From assembly GCA_030529525.1 (NCBI GenBank), contig JAUMWS010000008.1, positions 1 to 34,654 on the forward strand: 34,654 nucleotides of DNA, given 5' to 3'. Shown piece by piece: positions 8,886-17,489 of the stretch. Source of the stretch: Porphyromonas sp. GTDB lineage: Bacteria > Bacteroidota > Bacteroidia > Bacteroidales > Porphyromonadaceae. A program made the position numbers and the translations under genes. How positions within the stretch are numbered: position 1 is the first letter of the stretch; each line of letters starts with the position of its first letter. The notes beneath the pieces are model-generated. The model had not been told where the DNA came from. It did no database searches and was given only the letters and a program-made list of their open reading frames with translations.

Positions 8886-9842
8886 TTAGAAGTGAAAACT
8901 TTTGTCTATTCTGTTATTCCTGATACTACGCGATCCGCTAAGCTTGAAAGAGTCAAAAGAGTAACCCAGCGCAAGACCCAGGTATAGTTCTCTAAACTTT
9001 CTACCATTCAAATCCATATTGGTATACCCGTGTTCAAATCCCAACATCATAGTAGAGCGGGCAAAGGGGATATCCACAGCAAACATTTGATTCATTTTCA
9101 ATCTGTTCCAAGGCTGGGTCAAATAAAATTTCAGAGGGGCTCCGTTCTCTCCTCCGATATAATCGTAGTAAGGCTGTCCATAACCCGGATGAAAAGTAAG
9201 ATGCAAAGCCGAAATTTGGGCTCTGTAATGGAAAAACATTTTGTACTCCTTTATCTTCACAGGAAAGAGCAAGTCTGTAGAAAGATCGAAACCCGTAGAA
9301 AGCTTCAGATTAAAGACATTATTTGTATTGCTAGACTTAATAGTAGAACCTAATGAAAGGTTGCCCAACAGAGCCACATTCCATTTCAGCCAACTCTTCT
9401 GTAATAGACTCCATGCCGGACCGAAAGAGCCGTCAAACAGCAGATACTGCATACCGGATCCGTTTATGGGATTTCTGTAAAGACCGACATGAATATCCAT
9501 AAGAGATTGCCAAGCCTGAATCTGCCACATCTCTCTTCTCTCTCTCTCATATCCCAATCTTCTATGCCTTAAGAATAGTCCTTCCTGTGGAATAGGAGAT
9601 AGATAATCGTCTAAGACTTGTCCCATTCCCACCGTCAATATCCTCCTATTATGAACGGTAGGAAGCGGATCGAACTCCAAGAACGGCTTCCCCATGTAAA
9701 TATTGTAAAGAGCCCTGTCAATCTTCTCCAAGAAAGGACTCTTTCCGGTTATGGCTTTCTGCGTGGAGCCGTTCTGAGCATTGGTAGGAAAAACGACACT
9801 CAACAAAAAAGCAATAAAACCAATCTGTATGTACTTTTTCAT
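8886..9842 (-). CDS. DUF3316-like outer-membrane or envelope protein
   Basis: 318 aa with a Sec signal peptide (MKKYIQIGFIAFLLSVVFPTNAQ, cut after about residue 22). The mature protein has many alternating hydrophobic and aromatic strands, for example LKLSTGFDLSTDLLF and LGLALGYSFDSFKLSG, and ends in Phe (SFHF). That pattern suggests an outer-membrane beta-barrel. It resembles the Bacteroidetes DUF3316 family, whose function is unknown; this assignment is from memory of the pattern. The start overlaps the parC stop by 4 bp (ATGA), so the two are co-translated. Confidence 0.7.
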   Translation of the reverse strand: MKKYIQIGFIAFLLSVVFPTNAQNGSTQKAITGKSPFLEKIDRALYNIYMGKPFLEFDPLPTVHNRRILTVGMGQVLDDYLSPIPQEGLFLRHRRLGYERERREMWQIQAWQSLMDIHVGLYRNPINGSGMQYLLFDGSFGPAWSLLQKSWLKWNVALLGNLSLGSTIKSSNTNNVFNLKLSTGFDLSTDLLFPVKIKEYKMFFHYRAQISALHLTFHPGYGQPYYDYIGGENGAPLKFYLTQPWNRLKMNQMFAVDIPFARSTMMLGFEHGYTNMDLNGRKFRELYLGLALGYSFDSFKLSGSRSIRNNRIDKSFHF

Positions 9843-12505
9843 CTTTCCTCCTCTGTGTCTTCTGTTTCATTTCCGAAAGGAATGCTCTTCATTCCTGTCG
9901 CTTCACCAAGTAGACGATTTGTTTCCAAAAACTCCTCTCCGCTGTCTACATCGGTTTGTTCCAAATCCGGAGTCTCCTCTTCGGCTGCTGTCGATTCTAC
10001 TTTCTTGCCCTCTTTCTCTTCTATATCTCCTACTTCAAAGGTACTTAATCTCTTTCCTTTGGCTCGAATACCTTTGACAGAGATATACTCATCTGCATCT
10101 ATAACTATTGGTAATCTGTGCTGATCTTTCCCTTTGAAAGAGACTTCAAACAGAGGATACTGTTCATCGGACAAAGTTATCATCTCACATCCATCTCCTA
10201 AGATATTTTCCCTCTTTATGGAATCCTCTACTTGAAAACGTTTGATATAGGTATAGTCTTGTTCCGAATCAAAATAAATCAGTGTCCAGATCTTATTCGG
10301 ATCGTACTTTTCTATGATAAATATGTCGTTCTCAAAATGATTTGTATCACTAAACGACGTAATATAGACCTCTCCATTCTGACGAATGACCAGTATCTTG
10401 TCTTCCGGGAAGAACTCTCCCAAGAAAGCCCCTCTCTCGTCATAGTTCACCCTATTGACGTCATGATCGAACCACACCATACGTCCTCCAAGAGTGGATA
10501 CTCCTTTCTGCTTCAGCACTATCTTATGTACATCTCCCTTGGTAAGCAGGTATCCTCTTGATGAACGTCCCATGATACGGATAGAAGAAAAATCTTTCTC
10601 GAACACCAATTGACGCTGATTGGGTTTCGGTTTAAGCACCACTCTTACTGTCTCTGCTTCGCCATTCGGATTGGCGGAAAAGTAGACAAACTTAGACCCT
10701 TCTCCCCCATATCCTACGGGATAATCTCTGTCTCTCATGAAAGAGGTTACACTAAAGCGTTTGATAAAGTAGTGTCCGTGCTTACCCTCTCTATGAATGG
10801 TATTGTAGACCGTACGCTTATCATTCTTCACAAAACGGGCTACATGAATGATATCCTTGCCGACAAAAGCTTTCTCCGAAACCTTTGTTATGATATACTT
10901 GGCATCTTTAAAGAACACTATGATATCATCTATATCCGAGATGTTACAGACAAACTCATCTTTCTTAAGCCCCGTTCCGATAAATCCCTCTTGTCTGTTG
11001 ACATACAGCTTCTCATTCTTCTCTACCACTTTAGAAGCCTCTATGGTATCGAAGCTACGTACTTTTGTTCGACGGGGATACTTGGCTCCATACCTCTCCA
11101 ACAAGGAGGAGTACCACTCTATGGTATATTCGATGATATGATTCATCCTATGCTGAGCCAACTCCATCTCTTTCAAAAGAGACTCCAAAAGGATCTGGTT
11201 CTTTTCCTCATTGAAGCGCAAGATTCTTGCCATACGTATTTCCAGCAATCTCTTGAGATCTTCATCCGTTACCGGACAAACAAGGTCTTTAAGTTCCTTA
11301 GCCAATGCGATACGAATGTAAGCTACAGCCTCTTCCGTACTTTTGGCTTCCTCGAACTTCTTCTCTTTGTACACTCTTTTCTTAATAAACAGTTGCTCCA
11401 AATAGGCAAAAAGATGCTTTTCCCTCAGCTCATCGTACTCCACCTGAAGCTCTGCATAAAGATGGTTTTTGGTGCGTTCGACATTATCTCTCAGCACATC
11501 CGATACAGAGACAAAAACCGGCTTATCGTCCTTTATCACACAACAGTTCGGAGAGATGCTTATCTCACAATCGGTAAAAGCATAGAGGGCATCTATCGTC
11601 TTGTCGCTTGATGTTCCAGGCGCCAGCTGTATCTCTATATTTGCCTTTTCGGAGGTCTTGTCGTCCACTTTCCGTACCCGAATCTTTCCTCGCTCATTGG
11701 CTTTCAGTATCGAATCTATAAGAGAAGATGTGGTCTTACCGAATGGTAATTCATCTATGACCAAAGTCTTAGAATCTTTCTTGATTATGTTGGCACGCAC
11801 TTTCAAGTTACCCCCACGCTCTCCGTCATTATACTTTGAAACATCTATATGACCGCCGGTCTGGAAGTCCGGATAAAGCCTGAAGGTTTCCCCTTTCAGA
11901 TGGGAGATACAAGCTTGAAGTATTTCCGAAACATTGTGAGGCAAGATTTTGGAAGAAAGCCCAACGGCTATCCCCTCAACTCCCTGCGCCAATAAGAGCG
12001 GGAATTTTACCGGCAGACGAACCGGCTCTTTATTAGCTCCGTCGTAGGAGGGACGGTACTCTGTTATTTTCGGACTGAACAGCACTTCCTTGGCAAACGG
12101 AGTGAGACGAGCCTCGATATAACGTGCAGCTGCGGCACCATCGCCTGTGAGGATGTTTCCCCAGTTTCCCTGACATTGAATAAGAATATCTTTCTGCCCC
12201 AACTGTACCAAGGCGTCCGATATACTGGCATCGCCATGAGGGTGAAGCTGCATAGAAAAACCTACAATATTTGCCACCTTTATAAGCCTGTCGTCCATCT
12301 GTGACATCGTATAAAGAATACGTCTTTGGACAGGTTTCAACCCATCCGCAATGTGCGGAACAGCCCGCTCCAATATCACGTACGAAGCGTAGTTGACAAA
12401 CCAAGACTTATACATCCCCGTAAGGACATAAGTAGATCCTGACGAAGACGCCCGTTGAGGTTCTCCGGAATGCTCTGTATATTGCTCTATTTCTATGCTA
12501 CTCAT
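9839..12505 (-). CDS. parC: DNA topoisomerase IV subunit A
   Basis: 888 aa type IIA topoisomerase A subunit, which cuts and passes DNA to decatenate chromosomes with ParE. The breakage-reunion domain has SYVILERAVPHIADGLKPVQ, HPHGD (88-92) and the catalytic Tyr129 in AAAARYIEARL. The residue matching E. coli GyrA Ser83 is Ala93, while Asp87 is kept as Asp97. The C-terminal beta-pinwheel lacks a GyrA box (QRRGGKG), favouring ParC over GyrA. An acidic tail of about 65 residues (rich in Glu/Asp) ends the protein. parE is not adjacent. A -7 box lies about 32 bp upstream. Confidence 0.92.
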   Translation of the reverse strand: MSSIEIEQYTEHSGEPQRASSSGSTYVLTGMYKSWFVNYASYVILERAVPHIADGLKPVQRRILYTMSQMDDRLIKVANIVGFSMQLHPHGDASISDALVQLGQKDILIQCQGNWGNILTGDGAAAARYIEARLTPFAKEVLFSPKITEYRPSYDGANKEPVRLPVKFPLLLAQGVEGIAVGLSSKILPHNVSEILQACISHLKGETFRLYPDFQTGGHIDVSKYNDGERGGNLKVRANIIKKDSKTLVIDELPFGKTTSSLIDSILKANERGKIRVRKVDDKTSEKANIEIQLAPGTSSDKTIDALYAFTDCEISISPNCCVIKDDKPVFVSVSDVLRDNVERTKNHLYAELQVEYDELREKHLFAYLEQLFIKKRVYKEKKFEEAKSTEEAVAYIRIALAKELKDLVCPVTDEDLKRLLEIRMARILRFNEEKNQILLESLLKEMELAQHRMNHIIEYTIEWYSSLLERYGAKYPRRTKVRSFDTIEASKVVEKNEKLYVNRQEGFIGTGLKKDEFVCNISDIDDIIVFFKDAKYIITKVSEKAFVGKDIIHVARFVKNDKRTVYNTIHREGKHGHYFIKRFSVTSFMRDRDYPVGYGGEGSKFVYFSANPNGEAETVRVVLKPKPNQRQLVFEKDFSSIRIMGRSSRGYLLTKGDVHKIVLKQKGVSTLGGRMVWFDHDVNRVNYDERGAFLGEFFPEDKILVIRQNGEVYITSFSDTNHFENDIFIIEKYDPNKIWTLIYFDSEQDYTYIKRFQVEDSIKRENILGDGCEMITLSDEQYPLFEVSFKGKDQHRLPIVIDADEYISVKGIRAKGKRLSTFEVGDIEEKEGKKVESTAAEEETPDLEQTDVDSGEEFLETNRLLGEATGMKSIPFGNETEDTEEER

Positions 12506-12536
12506 ATACTCTCATGATGTATGGGTACAATCCGAA

Positions 12537-12544
12537 CAAAGATA
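12537..12544 (-). promoter_or_regulatory. Bacteroidetes -7 box for the parC operon
   Basis: On the - strand TATCTTTG (12537-12544) matches TAnnTTTG, about 32 bp ahead of the parC ATG. No clear TTG is found 19-21 bp further up, so the -33 part is weak. Confidence 0.5.
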
Positions 12545-13380
12545 CAACTTTTTCCTCGTTCCATTTATCTGGCGATGTTTAGGGCCCCTTCGGTATTCCT
12601 CATTTTATTAAAATCAAAAAATGCTCTTGAGTTTAAGATAAAAAATTCAGAATAAATATCAGTCGTAAACAATCCGATGTTTTTCTAATAAGTTTTCCCT
12701 TTTTCTTGAGTAGAAATCGGCCTCATTCTCCTCTTCTATTTTTATATATTTAGTACCGACAAGAAGGTTTCAAGTCCGGCTTCTCTATTTTATCTTTCAC
12801 CTCTATTTTCAGAGGGTGCCCAAAGTGTTAAACCAGAGCTATTTTGTTAACACTAATTATAGTACATATTAGTCAAAAACGATAAACAAGCATATTCTTT
12901 CGGCTTAACCCGTTTAATTTTTCAGTAAACACGTTTACCATTTTCATTTAACCCGTTTACCGAATTCAATTAACGTGTTTAGAATTTTCAATCAAACTGC
13001 TGAAAATGAAAAACTTAGGCAATTACTTCATTTTTTAGGGCTATTTGCAAGACAATTTTACGTTATGAAATATTTACAGTAAATCGGGATTGATTTTTTC
13101 TTTTTTAACCTAAAAACAAGCCATAAAACCGACCAAGAGTCAAAAAGTTTGAGACTTCGCATTTCTCCATACAACACTGATTTACAGAAAATTAAACGAT
13201 CTACTATCCAATTTCAGGAGAAATACAAGAAGAAAAACACTCTGTTCCACAAGAGGTGAAAAGCTTCATTTTTATATAAAAGTACATCAAGTGAGGGTCC
13301 TCAAAATGGGGTTCACAATGAGATTTAAATCAAATAAAACCTGATTATAATTTCAATTCTAAAAAAGAGTTAGAAAATAA
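12545..13380. other. AT-rich non-coding region between parC and the hydrogenase operon
   Basis: About 840 bp with no credible ORF or known RNA on either strand. It holds a short ACTAAT/ATTAGT inverted repeat (12852-12873), an array of four GTTTA-type dyads (12905-12982), a TCAAAAAGTTTGA dyad (13140-13152) and a TGAGG-GT-CCTCA dyad (13292-13303). Gene-poor spacing of this size is exceptional in this otherwise compact window, so it is likely regulatory or a remnant. Confidence 0.6.
12905..12982. repeat. Four operator-like dyads at about 21-22 bp spacing
   Basis: Sites are TTAACCCGTTTAA (12905-12917), GTAAACACGTTTAC (12925-12938, perfect 6-bp arms around AC), TTAACCCGTTTAC (12948-12960) and TTAACGTGTTTAG (12970-12982, the inverted form). 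Dyad centres are about 20.5, 22.5 and 22 bp apart, two helical turns, so bound dimers would share one DNA face. The palindrome type recalls LacI-family operators, but the regulator is unknown. Confidence 0.5.
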
Positions 13381-13412
13381 TTGCATCATATTACTTTTTG
13401 GGCTTATCTTTG
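13381..13412 (+). promoter_or_regulatory. Bacteroidetes promoter of the hydrogenase operon
   Basis: TTG (13381-13383) and TATCTTTG (13405-13412) are separated by 21 bp, fitting the -33/-7 consensus. Transcription would start near 13418, giving a leader of about 30 bases before the ATG at 13450. Confidence 0.65.
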
Positions 13413-13449
13413 TAGCGCAAAAGCAGATTATTGTATATATATCTATAGT

Positions 13450-14916
13450 ATGGCCTACACAAACAATGTAATGATTGTCCGACACAAGCTTTTGGCGGCT
13501 CTCGTCAAGCTTTGGAAAGAAGGGCAACTCGTAGAAAAAATTGACTACCTTCCTATCGAATTTTCACCTCGTCGATCTAAGGTACTTGGGAGATGCTGTC
13601 CCCATAAGGAGCGTGCTGTATGGAAGTATAAATGCTTCCCTCTGCTCGGCTTTGATATGACCGATGAAGAAAGCGAAGTGGATATGCTTTCCAAGTACGC
13701 AAAGAAAGCTCTCGAACGAGAATCTCCCAACAAAGAGAACTTGATGTGTGTGATAGACGAGGCATGCACCTCTTGCGTTCAGATTAACTACGAAGTCTCC
13801 AATCTCTGTAGAGGGTGTGTAGCTCGTAGCTGTTATACCAATTGTCCGAAAGATTCCATAAGTTTTCAGAAAAACGGACAGGCTCAAATCAACCATGATA
13901 CCTGCATAAGTTGCGGAATATGCCATAAGTCTTGTCCGTATCATGCGATCGTGTACATTCCCGTACCATGCGAGGAGGCTTGTCCTGTAAAAGCTATTTC
14001 AAAGGATGAGTATGGCGTAGAGCACATAGATGAGAGTAAGTGTATATACTGTGGGAAGTGTCTTAATGCCTGCCCATTCGGTGCTATTTTTGAAATATCA
14101 CAGACCTTTGATGTTCTCCAAAGTATTCGCAAGGGAGAGGAAGTAATTGCAATCATAGCACCTTCAATACTTGGGCAGTTCAAAACAACCATAGACCAAG
14201 TTTATGGAGCATTCAAAGAGATTGGCTTTACCGACGTTATAGAAGTGGCTCAAGGAGCTATGGACACTACAAGCAACGAGGCTCACGAACTTCTCGAAAA
14301 ACTTGAAGAGGGACAGCCATTCATGACTACTTCTTGCTGCCCATCGTATATAGAGTTGGTCAATAAGCATATTCCGGAGATGAAACCATTCGTTTCCTCT
14401 ACTGGTTCTCCTATGTATTACACCGCGCGTATTGCACGTAAAAAGTATCCGAATGCCAAGATCGTGTTTGTGGGTCCTTGCATTGGCAAACGTCAGGAAA
14501 TACGTAGAGATGAAGAAGTAGACATGATTCTCACATTTGAGGAAGTTGGTGCTATCTTCAAAGGAATGGACATAGAGCTACAACAAGCTCCCGCTTATAA
14601 AATGGCATTTAACTCTGTGCGTGAAGCTCACGGCTTCGCCCTCAACGGTGGTGTCATGGGTGCAGTAAAGGCTTATCTGGGTAAAAATGCAGACAAAGTC
14701 AATGGCATCGAAGTGGCAGACTTGAACAAAAAGAATATCACAATGCTTCGCAGCTACGCTAAAACGAAGAAAGCTCCGGGGCAGTTCATAGAAGTAATGA
14801 CCTGTGAGGGTGGTTGCATATCCGGACCAAGTGCATACAACGATATCGTATCGGGACGTCGTCAGCTCAGCAAGGAGCTTACGAACGTAAAGGAGACGTA
14901 TGCAGACAGCAATTGA
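13450..14916 (+). CDS. Monomeric [FeFe] hydrogenase, group B-like
   Basis: 488 aa from the ATG at 13450; an in-frame ATG 69 bp earlier lies upstream of the -7 box and is unlikely. The enzyme would produce or take up H2 with ferredoxin-type electrons in the cytoplasm. A cysteine-rich N-terminal part (C106, C109, C120, C123, C128, C132) precedes two ferredoxin motifs (C152/155/158/162 and C198/201/204/208), with an extra C174/C178. H-cluster loops are TSCCPSY (294-300), GPCIGKRQE (342-350) and EVMTCEGGCISG (448-459). They supply ligands C297, C344, C452 and C456; the proton-transfer cysteine is C296. GPC replaces the group A MPC, and L3 lacks the GGGQP tail, matching group B (B1/B3) enzymes. 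No NuoE/F-like partners are nearby. The end overlaps hydE by 17 bp. Confidence 0.93.
   Translation: MAYTNNVMIVRHKLLAALVKLWKEGQLVEKIDYLPIEFSPRRSKVLGRCCPHKERAVWKYKCFPLLGFDMTDEESEVDMLSKYAKKALERESPNKENLMCVIDEACTSCVQINYEVSNLCRGCVARSCYTNCPKDSISFQKNGQAQINHDTCISCGICHKSCPYHAIVYIPVPCEEACPVKAISKDEYGVEHIDESKCIYCGKCLNACPFGAIFEISQTFDVLQSIRKGEEVIAIIAPSILGQFKTTIDQVYGAFKEIGFTDVIEVAQGAMDTTSNEAHELLEKLEEGQPFMTTSCCPSYIELVNKHIPEMKPFVSSTGSPMYYTARIARKKYPNAKIVFVGPCIGKRQEIRRDEEVDMILTFEEVGAIFKGMDIELQQAPAYKMAFNSVREAHGFALNGGVMGAVKAYLGKNADKVNGIEVADLNKKNITMLRSYAKTKKAPGQFIEVMTCEGGCISGPSAYNDIVSGRRQLSKELTNVKETYADSN
14889..14895 (+). promoter_or_regulatory. Shine-Dalgarno-like site of hydE
   Basis: AAAGGAG lies 4-5 bases before the hydE ATG at 14900, inside the 3' end of the hydrogenase gene. 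Bacteroidetes starts rarely carry a strong SD, so its presence in this overlap supports the chosen start and coupled translation. Confidence 0.55.
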
Positions 14917-15946
14917 TCTACTAAAAAGAGAGCAAACTCTACCGGATAGAGATCTTATAAATCTTCTCTCTTCTTCTGATGCAGAAGCTATACGCTATCT
15001 GCATCAGAAGGCAAGAGAGGTTACTCTTGAAAACTTCGGAAATAAAGTTTATCTGAGGGGTTTGATAGAGATTAGCAACTATTGTCATAACAACTGCTAC
15101 TACTGCGGTATCCGCAAAGACAACAAAGAGGTATCGAGATACCGTCTTTCTCATGGGGAGGTACTGGAATGCTGTCGGGAAGGATACAATATAGGATTTA
15201 GGACATTCGTGCTTCAAGGAGGAGAAGATCCTCGTCAGTCCACTTCTTGGATAGAATCTTTAGTAAAGGAGATACGTGCTGAATTTCCCGAATGCGCCAT
15301 AACCCTCTCTCTCGGAGAGAAGTCTTACGACTCTTATCTTAGACTATACAATGCGGGAGCTAACCGCTATCTTCTGAGACACGAAACATTTGATACGGCT
15401 CACTACTCCCTGCTTCATCCCTCTTCTATGAGTCAATCTCGCAGGAAACAGTGCTTGAAAAATCTCAAAGATATAGGGTATCAGACCGGAACGGGAGTGA
15501 TGGTAGGAAGTCCGGGACAAAGGATTGAGCACCTCCTTCAAGATATTCGATTCATAGAACGATTAAGACCGGAGATGATTGGCATAGGACCTTTTATTCC
15601 ACATCATGCGACTCCTTTTGCAAAAGAAAAGGCCGGGACCGTGGATATGACACTTAGACTACTATCTATCTGTCGCCTCATGCTTCCTCAAGCTCTTATT
15701 CCAGCCACTACGGCATTAGCTTCACTGCCCGGAGAAGGGAGGCTTGGAGGTATTCTTGCAGGGGCTAATGTCATCATGCCAAACCTATCTCCTGCATCGC
15801 ATCGGAAGGAATATTCATTATACGATAACAAAGCTGCGTTCGGAAGTGAATCTGCACAGGGAATAATAGATTTGGCTGAACAGCTGAAAACAATAGGATA
15901 CGAAATCTCCATGGAACGTGGAGATCATTATGAACATAGAAGTTAG
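14900..15946 (+). CDS. hydE: [FeFe] hydrogenase maturase HydE (radical SAM)
   Basis: 348 aa. HydE is a radical SAM enzyme that acts on an iron-cysteine-dicarbonyl-cyanide precursor during assembly of the H-cluster diiron subsite. The [4Fe-4S] motif CX3CX2C is C62, C66, C69 in ISNYCHNNCYYCGIR, and FRTFVLQGGEDP, RHETFD and MVGSPGQ are family hallmarks. Length matches known HydE. The start overlaps the hydrogenase gene by 17 bp and has an SD-like site, so synthesis is tied to that of its client. An 88-bp gap separates it from hydG. Confidence 0.95.
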   Translation: MQTAIDLLKREQTLPDRDLINLLSSSDAEAIRYLHQKAREVTLENFGNKVYLRGLIEISNYCHNNCYYCGIRKDNKEVSRYRLSHGEVLECCREGYNIGFRTFVLQGGEDPRQSTSWIESLVKEIRAEFPECAITLSLGEKSYDSYLRLYNAGANRYLLRHETFDTAHYSLLHPSSMSQSRRKQCLKNLKDIGYQTGTGVMVGSPGQRIEHLLQDIRFIERLRPEMIGIGPFIPHHATPFAKEKAGTVDMTLRLLSICRLMLPQALIPATTALASLPGEGRLGGILAGANVIMPNLSPASHRKEYSLYDNKAAFGSESAQGIIDLAEQLKTIGYEISMERGDHYEHRS

Positions 15947-16034
15947 AAAATAGATCTGATAAGAGAGAAAGATAGAGAAGAACGTTATTATATTTAACCA
16001 TCTCCTCGAAAACATTTGAAACCTTACATAAAAA

Positions 16035-17456
16035 ATGATATACAATAAAACGTCAAGAAATGCTGAGGAGTTTATCTCTCATGAAGAGATAATGGAGACT
16101 CTTGCTTTTGCAGAAGCAAACAAAAACAACAGGGAACTGATAGAAGAAATTCTCGTAAAGGCTGCAGAAGGAAAAGGGATAGAGCATAGAGAAGCTGCTC
16201 TTCTTCTTGAGTGTGAAGATCCGGAGCTGCAACAGAGGATGTTTGATATTGCCAAAGCAATCAAGCAGAAGCTGTACGGCAATCGAATTGTAATGTTTGC
16301 TCCTCTCTATCTGTCTAACTACTGCATTAACGGATGTACCTATTGTCCTTATCATGCAAAGAATAAAACGATACATCGTCGCAAACTCACACAAGAGGAG
16401 ATAGCCAAAGAGGTAATAGCTCTACAAGATATGGGGCACAAGAGGCTTGCCCTTGAGATGGGAGAGCACCCTACTCTCAACAGCATGGAATACCTGTTGG
16501 AGTCCATCTCAACTATATACAGCATCAAACACAAAAACGGAGCAATACGACGTGTAAACGTCAATATTGCAGCTACTACTGTCGAAAACTACAGAAAGTT
16601 ACACGAGGCAGGTATCGGTACATACATCCTGTTTCAAGAGACTTATCACAGAGAAACGTACGAAGCACTACACCCTACAGGACCTAAAAGCAACTATATC
16701 TACCACACCGAAGCGATGGACAGAGCAATGGAAGGTGGAATAGATGACGTTGGTATCGGTGTTCTATTCGGTCTCAATACTTATAAGTATGACTTCACGG
16801 GGCTATTGATGCACGCAGAACACCTCGAAACAACATTTGGTGTGGGGCCTCATACCATAAGCGTACCAAGAATATGTCCGGCAGATGACATAGATACGGC
16901 AGACTTTCCAAACTCGATTTCGGATGACATATTCCGTCGCATTGTGGCAGTAATACGAATTGCCGTCCCATATACAGGTATGATTATATCCACACGAGAG
17001 TCTCAAAAATCTCGTGAAAGCGTTCTCGAAGTAGGTATTTCTCAGCTTAGTGGCGGATCTCGAACCACTGTTGGAGGCTACACGGAGGAGAAAGAGAAAG
17101 CTCACGATACCGCCCAGTTCGACCTCAGTGATACCCGAACTCTTGACGAAATAGCGGCTTGGCTCATAGATCTTGGGTATATACCAAGCTTCTGCACTGC
17201 TTGTTATAGGGAGGGACGTACGGGCGACCGCTTCATGGCTTTGGTTAAGAGCGGACAGATAGCCAACTGCTGTGGTCCCAATGCTATTATTACTCTAAAA
17301 GAATACCTTGAAGACTACGCTTCTGAAGAGACAAAGAAAAAAGGTCAAAAGCTTATCTTTAATAGTCTTAAGATGATTCCGAACCTAAAGATTCGTGATA
17401 AAGCCACTCGAAATCTTTCTGAAATAGAGAAAGGTAAGAGAGACTTCAGATTCTAA
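16035..17456 (+). CDS. hydG: [FeFe] hydrogenase maturase HydG (tyrosine lyase, radical SAM)
   Basis: 473 aa. HydG cleaves tyrosine to give the CO and CN ligands bound to an iron-cysteine product that becomes part of the H-cluster. The radical SAM motif CX3CX2C is C97, C101, C104 in LSNYCINGCTYCPYH. The second cluster motif CX2CX22C is C387, C390, C413 in FCTACYREGRTGDRF...CCGPN, the feature that separates HydG from the thiamine enzyme ThiH. The length is as expected. The 88-bp gap upstream contains no clear promoter, so it is probably transcribed with hydE. Confidence 0.97.
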   Translation: MIYNKTSRNAEEFISHEEIMETLAFAEANKNNRELIEEILVKAAEGKGIEHREAALLLECEDPELQQRMFDIAKAIKQKLYGNRIVMFAPLYLSNYCINGCTYCPYHAKNKTIHRRKLTQEEIAKEVIALQDMGHKRLALEMGEHPTLNSMEYLLESISTIYSIKHKNGAIRRVNVNIAATTVENYRKLHEAGIGTYILFQETYHRETYEALHPTGPKSNYIYHTEAMDRAMEGGIDDVGIGVLFGLNTYKYDFTGLLMHAEHLETTFGVGPHTISVPRICPADDIDTADFPNSISDDIFRRIVAVIRIAVPYTGMIISTRESQKSRESVLEVGISQLSGGSRTTVGGYTEEKEKAHDTAQFDLSDTRTLDEIAAWLIDLGYIPSFCTACYREGRTGDRFMALVKSGQIANCCGPNAIITLKEYLEDYASEETKKKGQKLIFNSLKMIPNLKIRDKATRNLSEIEKGKRDFRF

Positions 17457-17489
17457 TTCTTCTATCCGAACCATTCACCGCAAAGATTC

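Noticed and set aside
10610-11611. 333-codon + strand open frame opposite parC
   Set aside because: It lies wholly antisense to a clearly conserved ParC sequence, has no promoter or recognisable protein features, and is explained by codon bias of the real gene.
12506-13380. Chromosomal replication origin in the long gap
   Set aside because: No DnaA-box cluster (TTATCCACA type) was seen and dnaA/dnaN are not nearby; the repeats alone do not support it.
13381-13449. Upstream in-frame start for the hydrogenase
   Set aside because: It would start at the -33 element and include the -7 box; homologous group B proteins begin near MAYTNNVMIVRHKL, so the ATG at 13450 is preferred.
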